Shown: one piece after another, positions 1 to 8,861 of the stretch
Layout: every line of letters starts with the position of its first letter
How positions within the stretch are numbered: the stretch's first letter is position 1
Source: Comamonas halotolerans
GTDB taxonomy: Bacteria; Pseudomonadota; Gammaproteobacteria; Burkholderiales; Burkholderiaceae_C
Length of the DNA: 64,000 nucleotides
Assembly: GCF_030162935.1 (NCBI RefSeq)
Contig: NZ_JASAUZ010000056.1
Span: 62,001 to 126,000, forward strand
Reading direction: 5' to 3'
Translations under genes and position numbers: made by a program
The notes under the pieces: model-generated
The model's input: the letters and a program-made list of their open reading frames with translations, nothing else
Databases searched by the model: none
What the model was told of the DNA's origin: nothing

Positions 1-129
1 TCCAAAGAGATTGGTCGCACCCTTGGAATCAGCCACCGCACCGTGGAGATTTACCGTGCCAGATTGATGCGCAAATATGATGCAAGCACAACGGGCGACT
101 TGGTGCACAAGCTCATCTCTTTGACATGA
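1..129 (+). CDS. LuxR-family response regulator, C-terminal fragment
   Basis: The first 42 codons read in frame from base 1 to a TGA at 127-129 and give the end of a GerE/LuxR-type helix-turn-helix. The segment KEIGRTLGISHRTVEIYRAR carries the usual recognition-helix pattern, in which the second helix plus TVE..R contacts DNA. The receiver domain, and so any phosphorylation site, lies outside the window. The short tail after the HTH is typical of FixJ-like two-component response regulators. Which genes it controls cannot be told. The catalase that follows starts 290 bases downstream and is probably a separate transcription unit. Confidence 0.85.
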   Translation, partial: SKEIGRTLGISHRTVEIYRARLMRKYDASTTGDLVHKLISLT

Positions 130-289
130 GAATACTGCTCAGGTCTTTGCATCCTTTTCTTGAACTTTGGCCTGGATCAGCGACCTCATCTGACATACGC
201 AATAGCATGAGACTACTGAGAATGTCTCTGTTTCAAGACAAATATGCGTCCTGAAAGCTTTTATCAGCGCCATTCTCAAAATCAATCAA

Positions 290-306
290 TCGGAATTAAA
301 TTTCGA
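290..306. promoter_or_regulatory. near-palindrome upstream of the catalase gene
   Basis: The 290-base gap between the regulator fragment and katA is AT-rich and has no gene. It holds the 17-bp near-palindrome TCGGAATTAAATTTCGA, with one pair of symmetric mismatches, 114 bases before the katA start and close to plausible promoter sequence. It could be an operator for a peroxide-responsive regulator, but it does not match a consensus I can cite with certainty. Confidence 0.25.
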
Positions 307-419
307 TAGTTTTTGATTAAGAATACAAGCAAGCGATCTCATTCAACACGCAGCAAGTCAAACGGACAGCCTTGCTGTGTAGCCTCTTCAGACTGTCCAC
401 CATCAAAAGGAAGCTTGCG

Positions 420-1868
420 ATGAACCGCCTCACAACCGCAGCCGGCGCACCGGTACCTAACAATCAGGACTCTTTGACCGCTGGCCCCCGTGGCCCCATG
501 CTGCTGCAAGACCTGTGGCACTTGGAAAAGCTGGCGCACTTCCACCGCGAGGTGATTCCAGAGCGTCGCATGCACGCCAAGGGCTCGGGAGCTTTCGGTA
601 CATTCACCGTAACTGGTGACATCACCAAATACACACGTGCTAAGGTTTTCTCCGAAATCGGCAAGCAAACAGAACTGTTCGCGCGCTTCTCAACCGTGGC
701 TGGTGAGCGCGGTGCTGCAGACGCAGAGCGTGACATTCGCGGCTTTGCCGTGAAGATGTACACCGAAGAAGGTAACTGGGATCTGGTAGGCAATAACACC
801 CCTGTGTTCTTCTTCCGTGACCCACTGAAGTTCCCCGACCTGAACAAGGCTGTCAAGCGCGACCCTTACACCAACATGCGCTCGGCTGAAAACAACTGGG
901 ACTTCTGGACCGGTCTGCCTGAAGCGCTGCACCAGATCACGATCGTGATGAGTGACCGTGGTATCCCCAAGGGCTATCGCCATATGCACGGCTTTGGCTC
1001 GCACACCTACTCCTTGATCAACAAAGATGGCGTACGCCACTATGTGAAGTTCCACTGGGTGTGCCAGCAAGGCATTGAAAACCTGAGCGATCAGGAGGCG
1101 GCTGCTGTAGTGGCCAATGACCGCGAATCTTCGCAGCGCGACCTGCTGGAAGCCATTGACCGTGGCGACTTCCCCAAGTGGACGCTGAAGGTTCAGATCA
1201 TGACGGAAGAGCAAGCTCAGACTTACCGCTTCCACCCCTTCGATCTGACCAAAGTCTGGTCGAAGAAGGACTTCCCGCTGATCGAAGTGGGTGTGATGGA
1301 GCTGAACCGCAACCCCGACAACTACTATGCAGATGTCGAGCAAGCCTCGTTCGCACCTTCCAACCTGGTTCCTGGCATTGGTCCATCGCCAGACCGTATG
1401 CTGCAATCGCGCCTGTTCTCGTACGCTGACGCTGCACGCTACCGTCTGGGTGTGAACCACCATCAGATTCCCGTGAACGCACCACGCTGCCCCACCAACT
1501 ACTACCACCGCGACGGCGCGATGCGTGTAGACGGCAATTTCGGCCGCACCATTGCCTATGAGCCCAACACCAAGGGCGCATGGCAAGAGCAGCCTGAGTA
1601 CGCCGAACCCGTGGAAAAGCTGTACGGCGACGCATCGCGCTGGGACTACCGCGCCGATGACAACGATTACTTCACCCAGCCTGGCGATCTGTTCCGTCTG
1701 ATGACTCCTGAAAAGCAGCAACTGCTGTTTGAAAACACGGCGCGCAATATCAATGGCGTGTCGCAACACATCATTGACAAGCACATTGAGCACTGCACCA
1801 AGGCTGATCCTGCCTATGGCGCTGGCGTGAAGGCCGCGCTGGAAGCCCTGAAGGCCGGCAAGCTGTAA
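420..1868 (+). CDS. katA: monofunctional heme catalase
   Basis: This gene encodes a 482-residue small-subunit catalase that converts hydrogen peroxide to water and oxygen in the cytoplasm. Visible family signatures are the catalytic His52 in [12 protein letters not shown], the distal Asn in [10 protein letters not shown], and the proximal heme Tyr in [14 protein letters not shown]. The length fits the small-subunit clade with no C-terminal flavodoxin-like domain. The ATG at 420 is chosen because AAGGAAG lies just upstream and the protein begins close to the expected N-terminus. The open frame extends to 372 but without conserved sequence. It is monocistronic, ending in a strong terminator. 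Regulation by a peroxide sensor is likely from family knowledge but is not proven here. Confidence 0.96.
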   Translation: MNRLTTAAGAPVPNNQDSLTAGPRGPMLLQDLWHLEKLAHFHREVIPERRMHAKGSGAFGTFTVTGDITKYTRAKVFSEIGKQTELFARFSTVAGERGAADAERDIRGFAVKMYTEEGNWDLVGNNTPVFFFRDPLKFPDLNKAVKRDPYTNMRSAENNWDFWTGLPEALHQITIVMSDRGIPKGYRHMHGFGSHTYSLINKDGVRHYVKFHWVCQQGIENLSDQEAAAVVANDRESSQRDLLEAIDRGDFPKWTLKVQIMTEEQAQTYRFHPFDLTKVWSKKDFPLIEVGVMELNRNPDNYYADVEQASFAPSNLVPGIGPSPDRMLQSRLFSYADAARYRLGVNHHQIPVNAPRCPTNYYHRDGAMRVDGNFGRTIAYEPNTKGAWQEQPEYAEPVEKLYGDASRWDYRADDNDYFTQPGDLFRLMTPEKQQLLFENTARNINGVSQHIIDKHIEHCTKADPAYGAGVKAALEALKAGKL

Positions 1869-1919
1869 AAAGCGACTGCTGCAAAGAGCCGTACGGACAT
1901 GCGGCTCACGCAGATTGAG

Positions 1920-1950
1920 CCCTCTTTACCCCATGTAAAGAGGGTTTTTT
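1920..1950 (+). terminator. rho-independent terminator of katA
   Basis: A perfect 10-bp stem (1920-1929 with 1935-1944, CCCTCTTTAC arm) closes a five-base loop and is followed by six T residues, 52 bases after the katA stop codon. Confidence 0.93.
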
Positions 1951-2028
1951 CTTTACAGTCCTATCTCAGGGACCTCCACTCAGCATCTCCGAAGCAAAGT
2001 GCCAGGCGCGAACAGCTGGTAGCACCAC

Positions 2029-2523
2029 TCAGTTGCTGGTGATTGCATCATCCAGTGCAATTTGCATGTGCAAGATGGTGAAGTACAGGCTCACGTCACC
2101 TTGCTGGTCGATAAAGGTTCCGATTGCACGCTGCAAACGTGCCGCAATGCACAAACACTCCAGCGCTTCCGGGCGACCCCCGGGAATGCAGGCGGTTGTC
2201 AGCAGCGCCAGTTGGTTCTCTCTGCCAAAGTCGTGCACGACCTCCAAGGCTTGCCCGTGCAGCTTTGGGATTGCTTCATTGGCCCAGCTCCACACAAAAC
2301 TGCCCTCTTTTTCACTACTGGTTCCGACAAGACAAACCGTGGCAACAACCTTGTGCAAAGGAGCCTCCAGCACCAATGTGGCACTGTCCAGATCCCACTG
2401 AAAAGCAGGGTTGCCTTGCAGACCGAACTGCCTGGGCCATTGGGCATTTTGAGCCATCATGGTCTCCACCGCCTCGCGGCTCCAGGCAGCCCAGTCTGTC
2501 AATTGATTTGTATCACCCATCAC
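2029..2523 (-). CDS. DUF6882-like hypothetical protein
   Basis: A 164-residue acidic soluble protein with no signal peptide or membrane segment. Its pattern (an early block ending in a predicted beta strand, then a W.W.N/A motif around SFVWSWANEAIP and a helical end) resembles the DUF6882 family, which has no known function. The assignment is from recognition of this pattern only. The start at 2523 has a second Met directly after it, so the true start may be 2520. It is transcribed against katA, whose terminator separates the two, and divergently from the peroxidase-related gene at 2637. Confidence 0.72.
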   Translation of the reverse strand: MMGDTNQLTDWAAWSREAVETMMAQNAQWPRQFGLQGNPAFQWDLDSATLVLEAPLHKVVATVCLVGTSSEKEGSFVWSWANEAIPKLHGQALEVVHDFGRENQLALLTTACIPGGRPEALECLCIAARLQRAIGTFIDQQGDVSLYFTILHMQIALDDAITSN

Positions 2524-2636
2524 GAAATTCCGTTGTTTTTACTGAGCAGCATTGTCAGGCACATGACGTTGTTGGCGCAGGCTCCTGGCTATGCTGAACA
2601 GCAGCCGTGTACACCACACCTAACGGAGACAACATC

Positions 2637-3218
2637 ATGGCAGCAGCACGCTACCCATTTCCAGACCTCAGCACCCTGCCCGAAGATATTCGCACGCGCA
2701 TTTTGCAAGTGCAGGAGAAAGCAGGTTTCGTCCCCAACGTATTTCTGGCCTTTGCACGTCGCCCTGCCGAATGGCGTGCCTTCTTTGCTTACCACGATGC
2801 CCTGATGCTCAAGGAAGAAAGCGGTTTGACCAAGGGGGAACGCGAGATGATCGTGACCACAACCAGCGCCGCCAACCAGTGCCTGTACTGCGTGGTCGCA
2901 CACGGCGCCATCTTGCGCATCTACGAAAAGAACCCTCTGGTGGCCGATCAGGTAGCAGTGAATTACCGCAAAGCCGAGATTACAGAGCGCCAGCGCGCCA
3001 TGCTGGACTTTGCCATGAAGGTTTGCCTGCACAGCCACAGCATTGAAGAAGCAGACTTTGCAGTTCTGCACCGCCACGGATTTGACGATGAAGACATTTG
3101 GGACATAGCTGCCATTACTGCATTTTTTGGTTTGTCCAACCGTATGGCTAGCTTCAGTGGCATGCAGCCCAACCCGGAATTCTTCCTGATGGGGCGCACC
3201 CCAAAATCAAAGCCATAG
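2637..3218 (+). CDS. peroxidase-related enzyme, AhpD/carboxymuconolactone decarboxylase fold
   Basis: A 193-residue protein of the AhpD-like CMD superfamily. The active-site block NQCLYCVVAHGA carries the CxxC plus downstream His arrangement of alkylhydroperoxidase-type thiol redox enzymes, preceded by the usual LTKGEREMIVTTTSA helix. Such proteins reduce peroxides or act in related redox chemistry in the cytoplasm, but the substrate of this subgroup is not established. The start at 2637 is preferred because GGAG lies nine bases before it. The open frame could be extended to 2607. Being two genes from katA is suggestive of an oxidative-stress neighbourhood, but this is inference. Confidence 0.86.
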   Translation: MAAARYPFPDLSTLPEDIRTRILQVQEKAGFVPNVFLAFARRPAEWRAFFAYHDALMLKEESGLTKGEREMIVTTTSAANQCLYCVVAHGAILRIYEKNPLVADQVAVNYRKAEITERQRAMLDFAMKVCLHSHSIEEADFAVLHRHGFDDEDIWDIAAITAFFGLSNRMASFSGMQPNPEFFLMGRTPKSKP

Positions 3219-3279
3219 GCGTTTGGCAAACGTGGCAAGCACAGTCATTTCTCGCTGGAAATGAATTGCGCTGCCACGC

Positions 3280-3699
3280 TTAGGACACCAGCTCGCGCAG
3301 AGCTTCCGGCAAAGAGACCGCCTTTTCTCGCACCGTATCAATCCACAGAACCGTGGCACCACCTGCAGCACAGACCACACCAGGCTCACTCACGCGTTCC
3401 ATCGTCGTCCAGGTGTCAAAGGTTACACGCGCTGGATGGCTTACATACAATTTGAGCAATACCTCGTCGGGGTATTTGAGTTGCCGTTTGAAGTTACAAA
3501 ACGCATTGGCAATCACAGGTGCCTGACCATTGGGCAGGAATAGAAAGCCGATCTCTCTGAACCAGTCCACACGGCTATGTTCCATGTATTTGAAATACAT
3601 GCCGTTGTTGACGTGTCCCATCGCATCCATATCACCCCACTTCACTGAGAAATTGGTGCGATAAACCAGTTTTTTCTGTTCTGGAATCTCCAGTTTCAT
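3280..3699 (-). CDS. acyl-CoA thioesterase, YbgC/4HBT hotdog family
   Basis: A 139-residue single hotdog-domain protein. The N-terminal block VKWGDMDAMGHVNNGMYFKY contains the catalytic Asp (GDMD) and the GHVNN loop characteristic of 4-hydroxybenzoyl-CoA thioesterase/YbgC-like enzymes, which hydrolyse acyl-CoA thioesters in the cytoplasm. The start at 3699 has AGGAG eight bases upstream, whereas the in-frame ATG at 3717 has no ribosome site, so the shorter form is chosen. It converges with the peroxidase-related gene and is divergent from ETF-QO. The link with ETF-QO suggests fatty-acid or amino-acid acyl-CoA metabolism, but this is inference. Confidence 0.88.
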   Translation of the reverse strand: MKLEIPEQKKLVYRTNFSVKWGDMDAMGHVNNGMYFKYMEHSRVDWFREIGFLFLPNGQAPVIANAFCNFKRQLKYPDEVLLKLYVSHPARVTFDTWTTMERVSEPGVVCAAGGATVLWIDTVREKAVSLPEALRELVS

Positions 3700-3866
3700 A
3701 GCCTTTGCTCCTGCCATTTCGCCAATAGGCTCATCTTGTCAAAGACAGACCTTATCGTTGTGGTATGACAGGCAAAAGGCGTCTACCAAGTGTCACGGAT
3801 GCGTCTAAAAACGCTTTTTGGACATCCTATCGTGCCATCTACGCCTCAACTTTTTAGGAGGAAGCA

Positions 3867-3908
3867 ATGAGCACGCATAGAATCAGCCGCAATTTGTGCC
3901 CGCTTTGA
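3867..3908 (+). CDS. possible leader peptide (13 aa) upstream of ETF-QO
   Basis: An ATG at 3867 preceded by AGGAGG four bases upstream opens a 13-codon frame encoding MSTHRISRNLCPL, ending with TGA at 3906-3908, 50 bases before the ETF-QO start. The ribosome site is stronger than that of ETF-QO itself. A basic peptide ending in Leu-Cys before the stop is the general style of bacterial regulatory leader peptides that sense translation at a Cys codon. No terminator or antiterminator pair is obvious in the 50-base gap, so a translational or mRNA-stability mechanism is as likely as attenuation. Confidence 0.5.
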   Translation: MSTHRISRNLCPL

Positions 3909-3958
3909 TCCACGAGCGTGCCCTCCAGGTTTTTTATATTTCCAAGAGAGACATCCCG

Positions 3959-5665
3959 ATGAACAACGAAGAGATCTTGGCGCAATACGGCCCACGAGAG
4001 GCCATGGAATATGACGTAGTGATCGTCGGCGGTGGGCCTGGCGGCCTGGCCACAGCGATCCGTCTGAAGCAGCTTTCTGCCGAAAAAGGCCAGGATGTAT
4101 CAGTCGTTGTACTTGAAAAAGGCTCGGAACCTGGTGCGCACACATTGTCCGGTGCCATCATGGATCCGATTGCCCTGAATGAACTGATCCCTGACTGGAA
4201 GGAAAAGGGAGCGCCTCTGAACCAGCCCGTCACCGAAGACGCCATGGTGTTCTTCAGTGAAAAGGGCTCGCTGCGCACACCCAATTTCCTGCTGCCCAAG
4301 TGCTTCCACAATGAAGGCAACTACATTGTGCGTCTGGGCTTTGTGACCAAGTGGCTGGCCGATCAGGCAGAAGCGCTCGGCGTTGAAATTTTCCCGGGCT
4401 TTGCCGCAGCCGAAGTGCTCTACAACGATGATGGCTCCGTCAAAGGTATTGCCACCGGCAATATGGGTGTGGGCAAAGATGGCGAGCCTACTGGTGAATT
4501 CCAGCTGGGCATGGAGCTGCACGGCAAGTACACCATCTTCGCAGAAGGTGCGCGCGGTCATCTGGGCAAGCAACTCATTGCCAAGTACAAGCTGGACGAC
4601 GGCAAAGACCCACAGGCTTACGGCCTGGGCATCAAGGAGCTGTGGGAAATTGATCCTGCACGTCACAAGCCCGGCATGGTACTGCACACCGGTGGCTGGC
4701 CCATGGACAGCAAGACTTATGGCGGCGGCTTCCTGTACCACCTGGAAGACAACTTGGTCACGCTGGGCTTTGTCACTGGATTGGACTATGCCAACCCCTA
4801 CCTCTCGCCTTTCGAGGAAATGCAGCGCTGGAAAACCCATCCCAACATTCGCTATTACCTTGAAGGTGACGAGTCGCAAGGCATCAAGCCCGCCAAGCGT
4901 ATCTCTTACGGCGCGCGTGCGATCACAGCCGGCGGTATTCTGAGCCTGCCCAAGTTTGTCTTCCCTGGTGGTGCCCTGGTGGGTTGCGATGCAGGCTTCC
5001 TGAACGCCTCTCGCATCAAGGGCAGCCATGCAGCCATCAAGACCGGCATGCTGGCAGCTGAAGCCGCCTACGATGCCATCGTGGCTGGTCGCCAGGGAGA
5101 TGTGCTGCAGGCTTACGAAACAGCTTTTGAAAGCAGCTGGCTCTACGATGAACTGTGGAAGGCGCGCAACTTCAAGGCGTGGTTCAAAAAAGGCCTGTCC
5201 ACCGCCACCATCATGAATGGCGTTGAGCAATTCTTGCTGCGAGGCAGCATTCCATGGACGCTGCACCGCGACAAGCCAGATCATGCCTACCTCAAGCCAG
5301 CGGCTGAATGCAAGCCGATTGAATACCCCAAACCCGATGGGAAGCTGACCTTTGATCGACTCTCCAGCGTGTTCATCAGCGGCACCAATCATGGTGAAGA
5401 CCAACCTGCGCACCTGACGCTCAAGGACGCCTCCGTCCCGGTCAACATCAACCTCGCAAAGTTCGCAGGCCCCGAGCAACGCTACTGTCCTGCTGGCGTT
5501 TACGAGTTTGTGGCTGACGAAGAAAAAGGCGGCAGTGCCCAGCGCCTGCAGATCAACGCGCAAAACTGCGTGCACTGCAAGACTTGCGACATCAAGGACC
5601 CCACTCAGAACATTGTGTGGGTGACGCCCGAAGGCGGTGGAGGCCCCACTTACTCCGGCATGTAA
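3959..5665 (+). CDS. electron transfer flavoprotein-ubiquinone oxidoreductase (ETF-QO)
   Basis: A 568-residue inner-membrane-associated flavoprotein that takes electrons from ETF, which is reduced by acyl-CoA and other dehydrogenases, and passes them to ubiquinone. Residues 24-29 (GGGPGG) form the FAD dinucleotide-binding loop. The C-terminus carries the [4Fe-4S] ferredoxin-like cluster ligands (YCPAGVYEF, then NCVHCKTCDIKDP) and the conserved ending around GGGGPTYSGM. The length is as expected for the bacterial enzyme. The ATG at 3959 is chosen over an upstream GTG at 3896 because the conserved N-terminus begins here, although AGAGAG is a modest ribosome site. It is monocistronic with its own terminator. 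Confidence 0.96.
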   Translation: MNNEEILAQYGPREAMEYDVVIVGGGPGGLATAIRLKQLSAEKGQDVSVVVLEKGSEPGAHTLSGAIMDPIALNELIPDWKEKGAPLNQPVTEDAMVFFSEKGSLRTPNFLLPKCFHNEGNYIVRLGFVTKWLADQAEALGVEIFPGFAAAEVLYNDDGSVKGIATGNMGVGKDGEPTGEFQLGMELHGKYTIFAEGARGHLGKQLIAKYKLDDGKDPQAYGLGIKELWEIDPARHKPGMVLHTGGWPMDSKTYGGGFLYHLEDNLVTLGFVTGLDYANPYLSPFEEMQRWKTHPNIRYYLEGDESQGIKPAKRISYGARAITAGGILSLPKFVFPGGALVGCDAGFLNASRIKGSHAAIKTGMLAAEAAYDAIVAGRQGDVLQAYETAFESSWLYDELWKARNFKAWFKKGLSTATIMNGVEQFLLRGSIPWTLHRDKPDHAYLKPAAECKPIEYPKPDGKLTFDRLSSVFISGTNHGEDQPAHLTLKDASVPVNINLAKFAGPEQRYCPAGVYEFVADEEKGGSAQRLQINAQNCVHCKTCDIKDPTQNIVWVTPEGGGGPTYSGM

Positions 5666-5694
5666 ACACCTGGAAGCATGCTTCATGCAAAAAA

Positions 5695-5718
5695 GGCTCG
5701 CTCCGCGAGCCTTTTTTT
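5695..5718 (+). terminator. rho-independent terminator of ETF-QO
   Basis: Perfect 7-bp GC-rich stem GGCTCGC/GCGAGCC (5695-5701 with 5705-5711) and seven T residues, 30 bases after the stop codon. Confidence 0.93.
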
Positions 5719-5857
5719 ATTTCAACGTGCACACAAAACAAGCAGAAAGCACCAAGTTGATGCTCAGCGCAAAAAACATGCGTGATGTAGGAAATCCGTC
5801 ACATCTAGCTGTATCAGGAGAAAGTAGCACGCAGCCGCTGCTATAGACTTGATCCAC

Positions 5858-5890
5858 GCAAAGAACGGGCGCAGTTGGCCCGTTCTTTGC
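5858..5890 (+). promoter_or_regulatory. perfect 13-bp hairpin in the leader of the ABC importer operon
   Basis: GCAAAGAACGGGC at 5858-5870 is an exact inverted repeat of 5878-5890 with a 7-base loop, 47 bases before the binding-protein start. There is no T-run after it, so it is not a standard terminator. It may stabilise the mRNA, act as an operator, or form part of an attenuator. Confidence 0.6.
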
Positions 5891-5937
5891 ATTCATCCAG
5901 GCCATTTCGGCTTCATAACAACGATGGAGAACACGCA

Positions 5938-6903
5938 ATGAATTTCAAGTCTTGGGCACCTTTGGGTGCTGTCGCTTTGGCTATCGCTTCCATGACCAGC
6001 GCACACGCTGCGGACAAATCCGTTGCAGTGACTGCCATCGTGGAACACCCTGCGCTGGACGCCGTACGCGACGGTGTACAAGCTGCGCTGAAAGCTGAAG
6101 GCTTTGAATCCGGCAAAAATCTGAAATGGCAGTATCAAAGCGCCCAGGGCAACACTGGCACCGCTGCACAGATTGCACGCAAGTTTGTAGGTGACAAACC
6201 GGATGCCATCGTAGCTATCGCTACTCCGTCGGCCCAGGCTGTTGTTGCGGCCACCAAAACTGTGCCAGTGGTCTTCTCTGCCGTGACTGACCCCGTCGTC
6301 GCCAAGCTGGTTCCCAGCTGGGAACCTTCCAAGACCAACGTCACCGGCGTATCTGACCTGCTGGCGCTGGACAAGCAAATGGAACTGGTCAAGCAAGTCG
6401 TGCCCACAGCCAAACGCATCGGCATGGTCTACAACCCCGGGGAAGCCAACTCGGTGGTGGTGGTCAAAGAACTGCAAAAACTTTTGCCTACGATGGGTCT
6501 GACTCTGGTGGAAGCCGCAGCTCCTCGCTCCGTCGACGTGAGCAGTGCCGCACGAAGCCTGGTGGGCAAAGTGGACGTGATTTATACCTCTACCGACAAC
6601 AATGTGGTGTCTTCATATGAAGCCCTGGTCAAAGTGGGCCAGGATGCCAAGATCCCACTGGTTGCTTCTGACACTGATTCCGTCAAGCGTGGCGCTGTAG
6701 CTGCCTATGGCATTAACTACCGCGATCTGGGTGAGCAAACTGGCCGTATTGTGGCTCGCATCTTGAAGGGCGAAGCACCAGGCAATATCAAACCTGAAGT
6801 CAGCTCCAAAATGGAACTCTTCGTCAATCCTGATGCTGCAGAAAAGCAAGGTGTCAAGCTGTCTGACGCATTGCTCAAGAGCGCCGCCGAAGTGGTGAAG
6901 TAA
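5938..6903 (+). CDS. ABC transporter substrate-binding protein, TrpX/DUF534-like
   Basis: A 321-residue secreted binding protein. Residues 1-23 form a typical signal peptide ending in AHA before the mature AADKSVAV. The body has the periplasmic type I fold pattern of the TrpX/YtrF-like (former DUF534) family: VTAIVEHPALDAVRDGV at the start, a KRIGMVYNPGEANS block in the middle and YGINYRDLGEQTGR near the end. The ligand is unknown; relatives in Gram-positive bacteria are linked to tryptophan or other amino acids. The start at 5938 has GGAGA upstream. It is the first gene of a three-gene import operon, and the terminator-like hairpin after it would allow more binding protein than membrane components. 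Confidence 0.9.
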   Translation: MNFKSWAPLGAVALAIASMTSAHAADKSVAVTAIVEHPALDAVRDGVQAALKAEGFESGKNLKWQYQSAQGNTGTAAQIARKFVGDKPDAIVAIATPSAQAVVAATKTVPVVFSAVTDPVVAKLVPSWEPSKTNVTGVSDLLALDKQMELVKQVVPTAKRIGMVYNPGEANSVVVVKELQKLLPTMGLTLVEAAAPRSVDVSSAARSLVGKVDVIYTSTDNNVVSSYEALVKVGQDAKIPLVASDTDSVKRGAVAAYGINYRDLGEQTGRIVARILKGEAPGNIKPEVSSKMELFVNPDAAEKQGVKLSDALLKSAAEVVK

Positions 6904-6920
6904 TTCACGCTTTGGCATGA

Positions 6921-6954
6921 AGGCAGGCGCCAATGGGTTGGCCCTGCCTTTTTT
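6921..6954 (+). terminator. intercistronic terminator-like hairpin
   Basis: AGGCAGG (6921-6927) pairs with CCTGCCT (6943-6949). An inner GCCAA/TTGGC stem stacks on it with one bulged base, and six T residues follow. It sits 17 bases after the binding-protein stop and 33 before the permease start, so it probably gives partial termination that sets the ratio of binding protein to permease. Confidence 0.75.
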
Positions 6955-6987
6955 CATTCAATCCCAGCAACCGACTACTTTTGTTCC

Positions 6988-7872
6988 ATGTCTTTGTTTT
7001 CGCTGCTCGGTGCCATTGAAATTGGCCTGATCTTTGCCCTCGTCGCGCTGGGTGTGTATATCTCTTTCCGATTGTTGCGCTTTCCTGACCTCACGGTGGA
7101 TGGCAGCTTCCCGCTAGGAGGAGCAGTCTGCGCTGTTTTGATATCTACGGGCACCAACCCATGGATTGCCACGCTGGCCGCCACGGCTGCTGGAGCAGTG
7201 GCAGGCATGGTCACTGGCTGGCTCAATGTGAAGCTCAAGATTATGGATTTGCTGGCGTCCATCCTGATGATGATTGCGCTGTACTCCGTCAATCTGCGCA
7301 TCATGGGCGGCCCGAACGTGCCGCTCATCAATGACCCCACCATTTTCAACATGCTTCAGCCTGAAAGCATGGATGACTATGTCTTCCGCCCTTTGCTATT
7401 GCTGTTCATTGTGGTTGCCGCCAAGTTGCTGCTGGACTGGTTTTTTGCCACGCAGCGAGGCCTGGCTATTCGCGCCACAGGCTCCAATGCCCGTATGGCT
7501 CGCGCACAAGGCGTAAACACCGGGGGCATGATCCTGCTGGGCATGGCAGTCTCCAATGGCTTGGTTGGACTGGCGGGTGCCATGTTTGTGCAAACACAGG
7601 GAGGATCAGACATCTCCATGGGCATAGGCACCATTGTGATTGGTCTGGCCGCGGTCATTGTGGGTGAATCCATCCTTCCCTCACGCAAAATCATCTGGGC
7701 AACCCTGGCCGTGGTGATTGGAGCCATCATCTACCGATTCTTTATTGCTGCTGCTTTGAACAGCGACTTCATCGGTCTGAAGGCACAAGACCTGAATCTG
7801 GTCACCGCCGTGCTGGTCACTATCGCGTTGGTGATACCCCAACTCAAACGCAAGCTCAGCCGCAAGCCCTGA
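6988..7872 (+). CDS. ABC transporter permease, branched-chain/TrpY-like
   Basis: A 294-residue very hydrophobic protein with about eight to nine predicted membrane segments. It begins with a GAIEIGLIFALVALGVYISF segment followed by the conserved RFPDLTVDGSF loop seen in permeases of this importer type. It belongs to the LivH/M-like permease superfamily and would form the inner-membrane channel for the substrate delivered by the binding protein at 5938. It is followed 26 bases later by the ATPase gene. Confidence 0.92.
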   Translation: MSLFSLLGAIEIGLIFALVALGVYISFRLLRFPDLTVDGSFPLGGAVCAVLISTGTNPWIATLAATAAGAVAGMVTGWLNVKLKIMDLLASILMMIALYSVNLRIMGGPNVPLINDPTIFNMLQPESMDDYVFRPLLLLFIVVAAKLLLDWFFATQRGLAIRATGSNARMARAQGVNTGGMILLGMAVSNGLVGLAGAMFVQTQGGSDISMGIGTIVIGLAAVIVGESILPSRKIIWATLAVVIGAIIYRFFIAAALNSDFIGLKAQDLNLVTAVLVTIALVIPQLKRKLSRKP

Positions 7873-7898
7873 TGCGTGTTTCGAGAAAGTAGATAGTT

Positions 7899-8693
7899 AT
7901 GTTGAGCGCCAAAAACCTCGAACTCACCTTCAACCCAGGCACCCCCATCGAAACCCGTGCGCTGCGCGGTCTGTCGCTAGATATCCCCGACGGTCAATTC
8001 GTCACCGTGATCGGCTCCAACGGTGCCGGGAAATCCACATTTTTGAATGCAATCTCGGGCGACCAAAGTGTGGACAAGGGCAGCATCCACATCGCCGGTG
8101 AAGACATGACGCGCCGCCCCGTCTGGGATCGTGCGCACCGCGTGGCACGTGTCTTCCAGGACCCCATGGCAGGCACCTGTGAGGACCTGAGCATTGAAGA
8201 AAACATGGCCCTGGCCCACTGCCGAGGCTCATCACGCGGCCTGTCTCGCGCAGTAAAGAACGAGCACCGCGCGCTGTACCGTGAACGTCTTGCCACTCTG
8301 GGCCTGGGCCTGGAAAACCGCCTTACAGATCGCATTGGACTGCTCTCTGGCGGTCAGCGACAGGCTGTGAGCCTTTTGATGGCAGCCTTGCAGCCTTCCC
8401 GCATCCTGCTGCTCGATGAACACACGGCTGCACTGGATCCCCGCACCGCAGATTTCGTGCTGCAGCTGACCGACCGCATTGTGCGCGAGAGCAAACTCAC
8501 CACCATGATGGTCACGCACTCCATGCGCCAGGCCCTGGATGTTGGCGAGCGCACGGTCATGCTGCACCAAGGACAGGTGGTGCTTGATGTATCTGGAGAG
8601 GAACGGGCCAACATGGACGTTACCGACCTGCTGCACATGTTTGAGAAGGTACGTGGTGAAAAACTGGCAGACGATGCACTGCTGCTGAGTTAA
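7899..8693 (+). CDS. ABC transporter ATP-binding protein
   Basis: A 264-residue ATPase that powers the importer. It carries a complete Walker A (GSNGAGKST), the ABC signature LSGGQRQAVSL, Walker B ILLLDEHTAAL and a switch His (VTHSM). The end of the protein (DVTDLLHMFEKVRGEKL) matches the TrpZ-like subgroup. The three-gene order binding protein, permease, ATPase is the usual layout of this import system. No terminator directly follows; the next strong hairpin is at 8897. Confidence 0.94.
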   Translation: MLSAKNLELTFNPGTPIETRALRGLSLDIPDGQFVTVIGSNGAGKSTFLNAISGDQSVDKGSIHIAGEDMTRRPVWDRAHRVARVFQDPMAGTCEDLSIEENMALAHCRGSSRGLSRAVKNEHRALYRERLATLGLGLENRLTDRIGLLSGGQRQAVSLLMAALQPSRILLLDEHTAALDPRTADFVLQLTDRIVRESKLTTMMVTHSMRQALDVGERTVMLHQGQVVLDVSGEERANMDVTDLLHMFEKVRGEKLADDALLLS

Positions 8694-8861
8694 GCCTCAC
8701 AGAAAAGCTGCTTGTACCGTTCGCTGCTCACACCGTAAACGCGGTATGCGTTCCAAATACACCCATTGGCTGCACAATCACATAGCTGCTGAACAGCTCG
8801 CAACTTGTGCTCGCATCTGCCTTTATATCTTTTAAAGGCAAAAACTGAGCTACAATTGCCC

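Noticed and set aside
690..1793. 367-residue open frame antisense to katA
   Set aside because: Shadow of a complete catalase gene.
4100..5686. 528-residue open frame antisense to ETF-QO
   Set aside because: Shadow frame of a high-GC-third-position gene; no ribosome site, and the sense gene has all family motifs.
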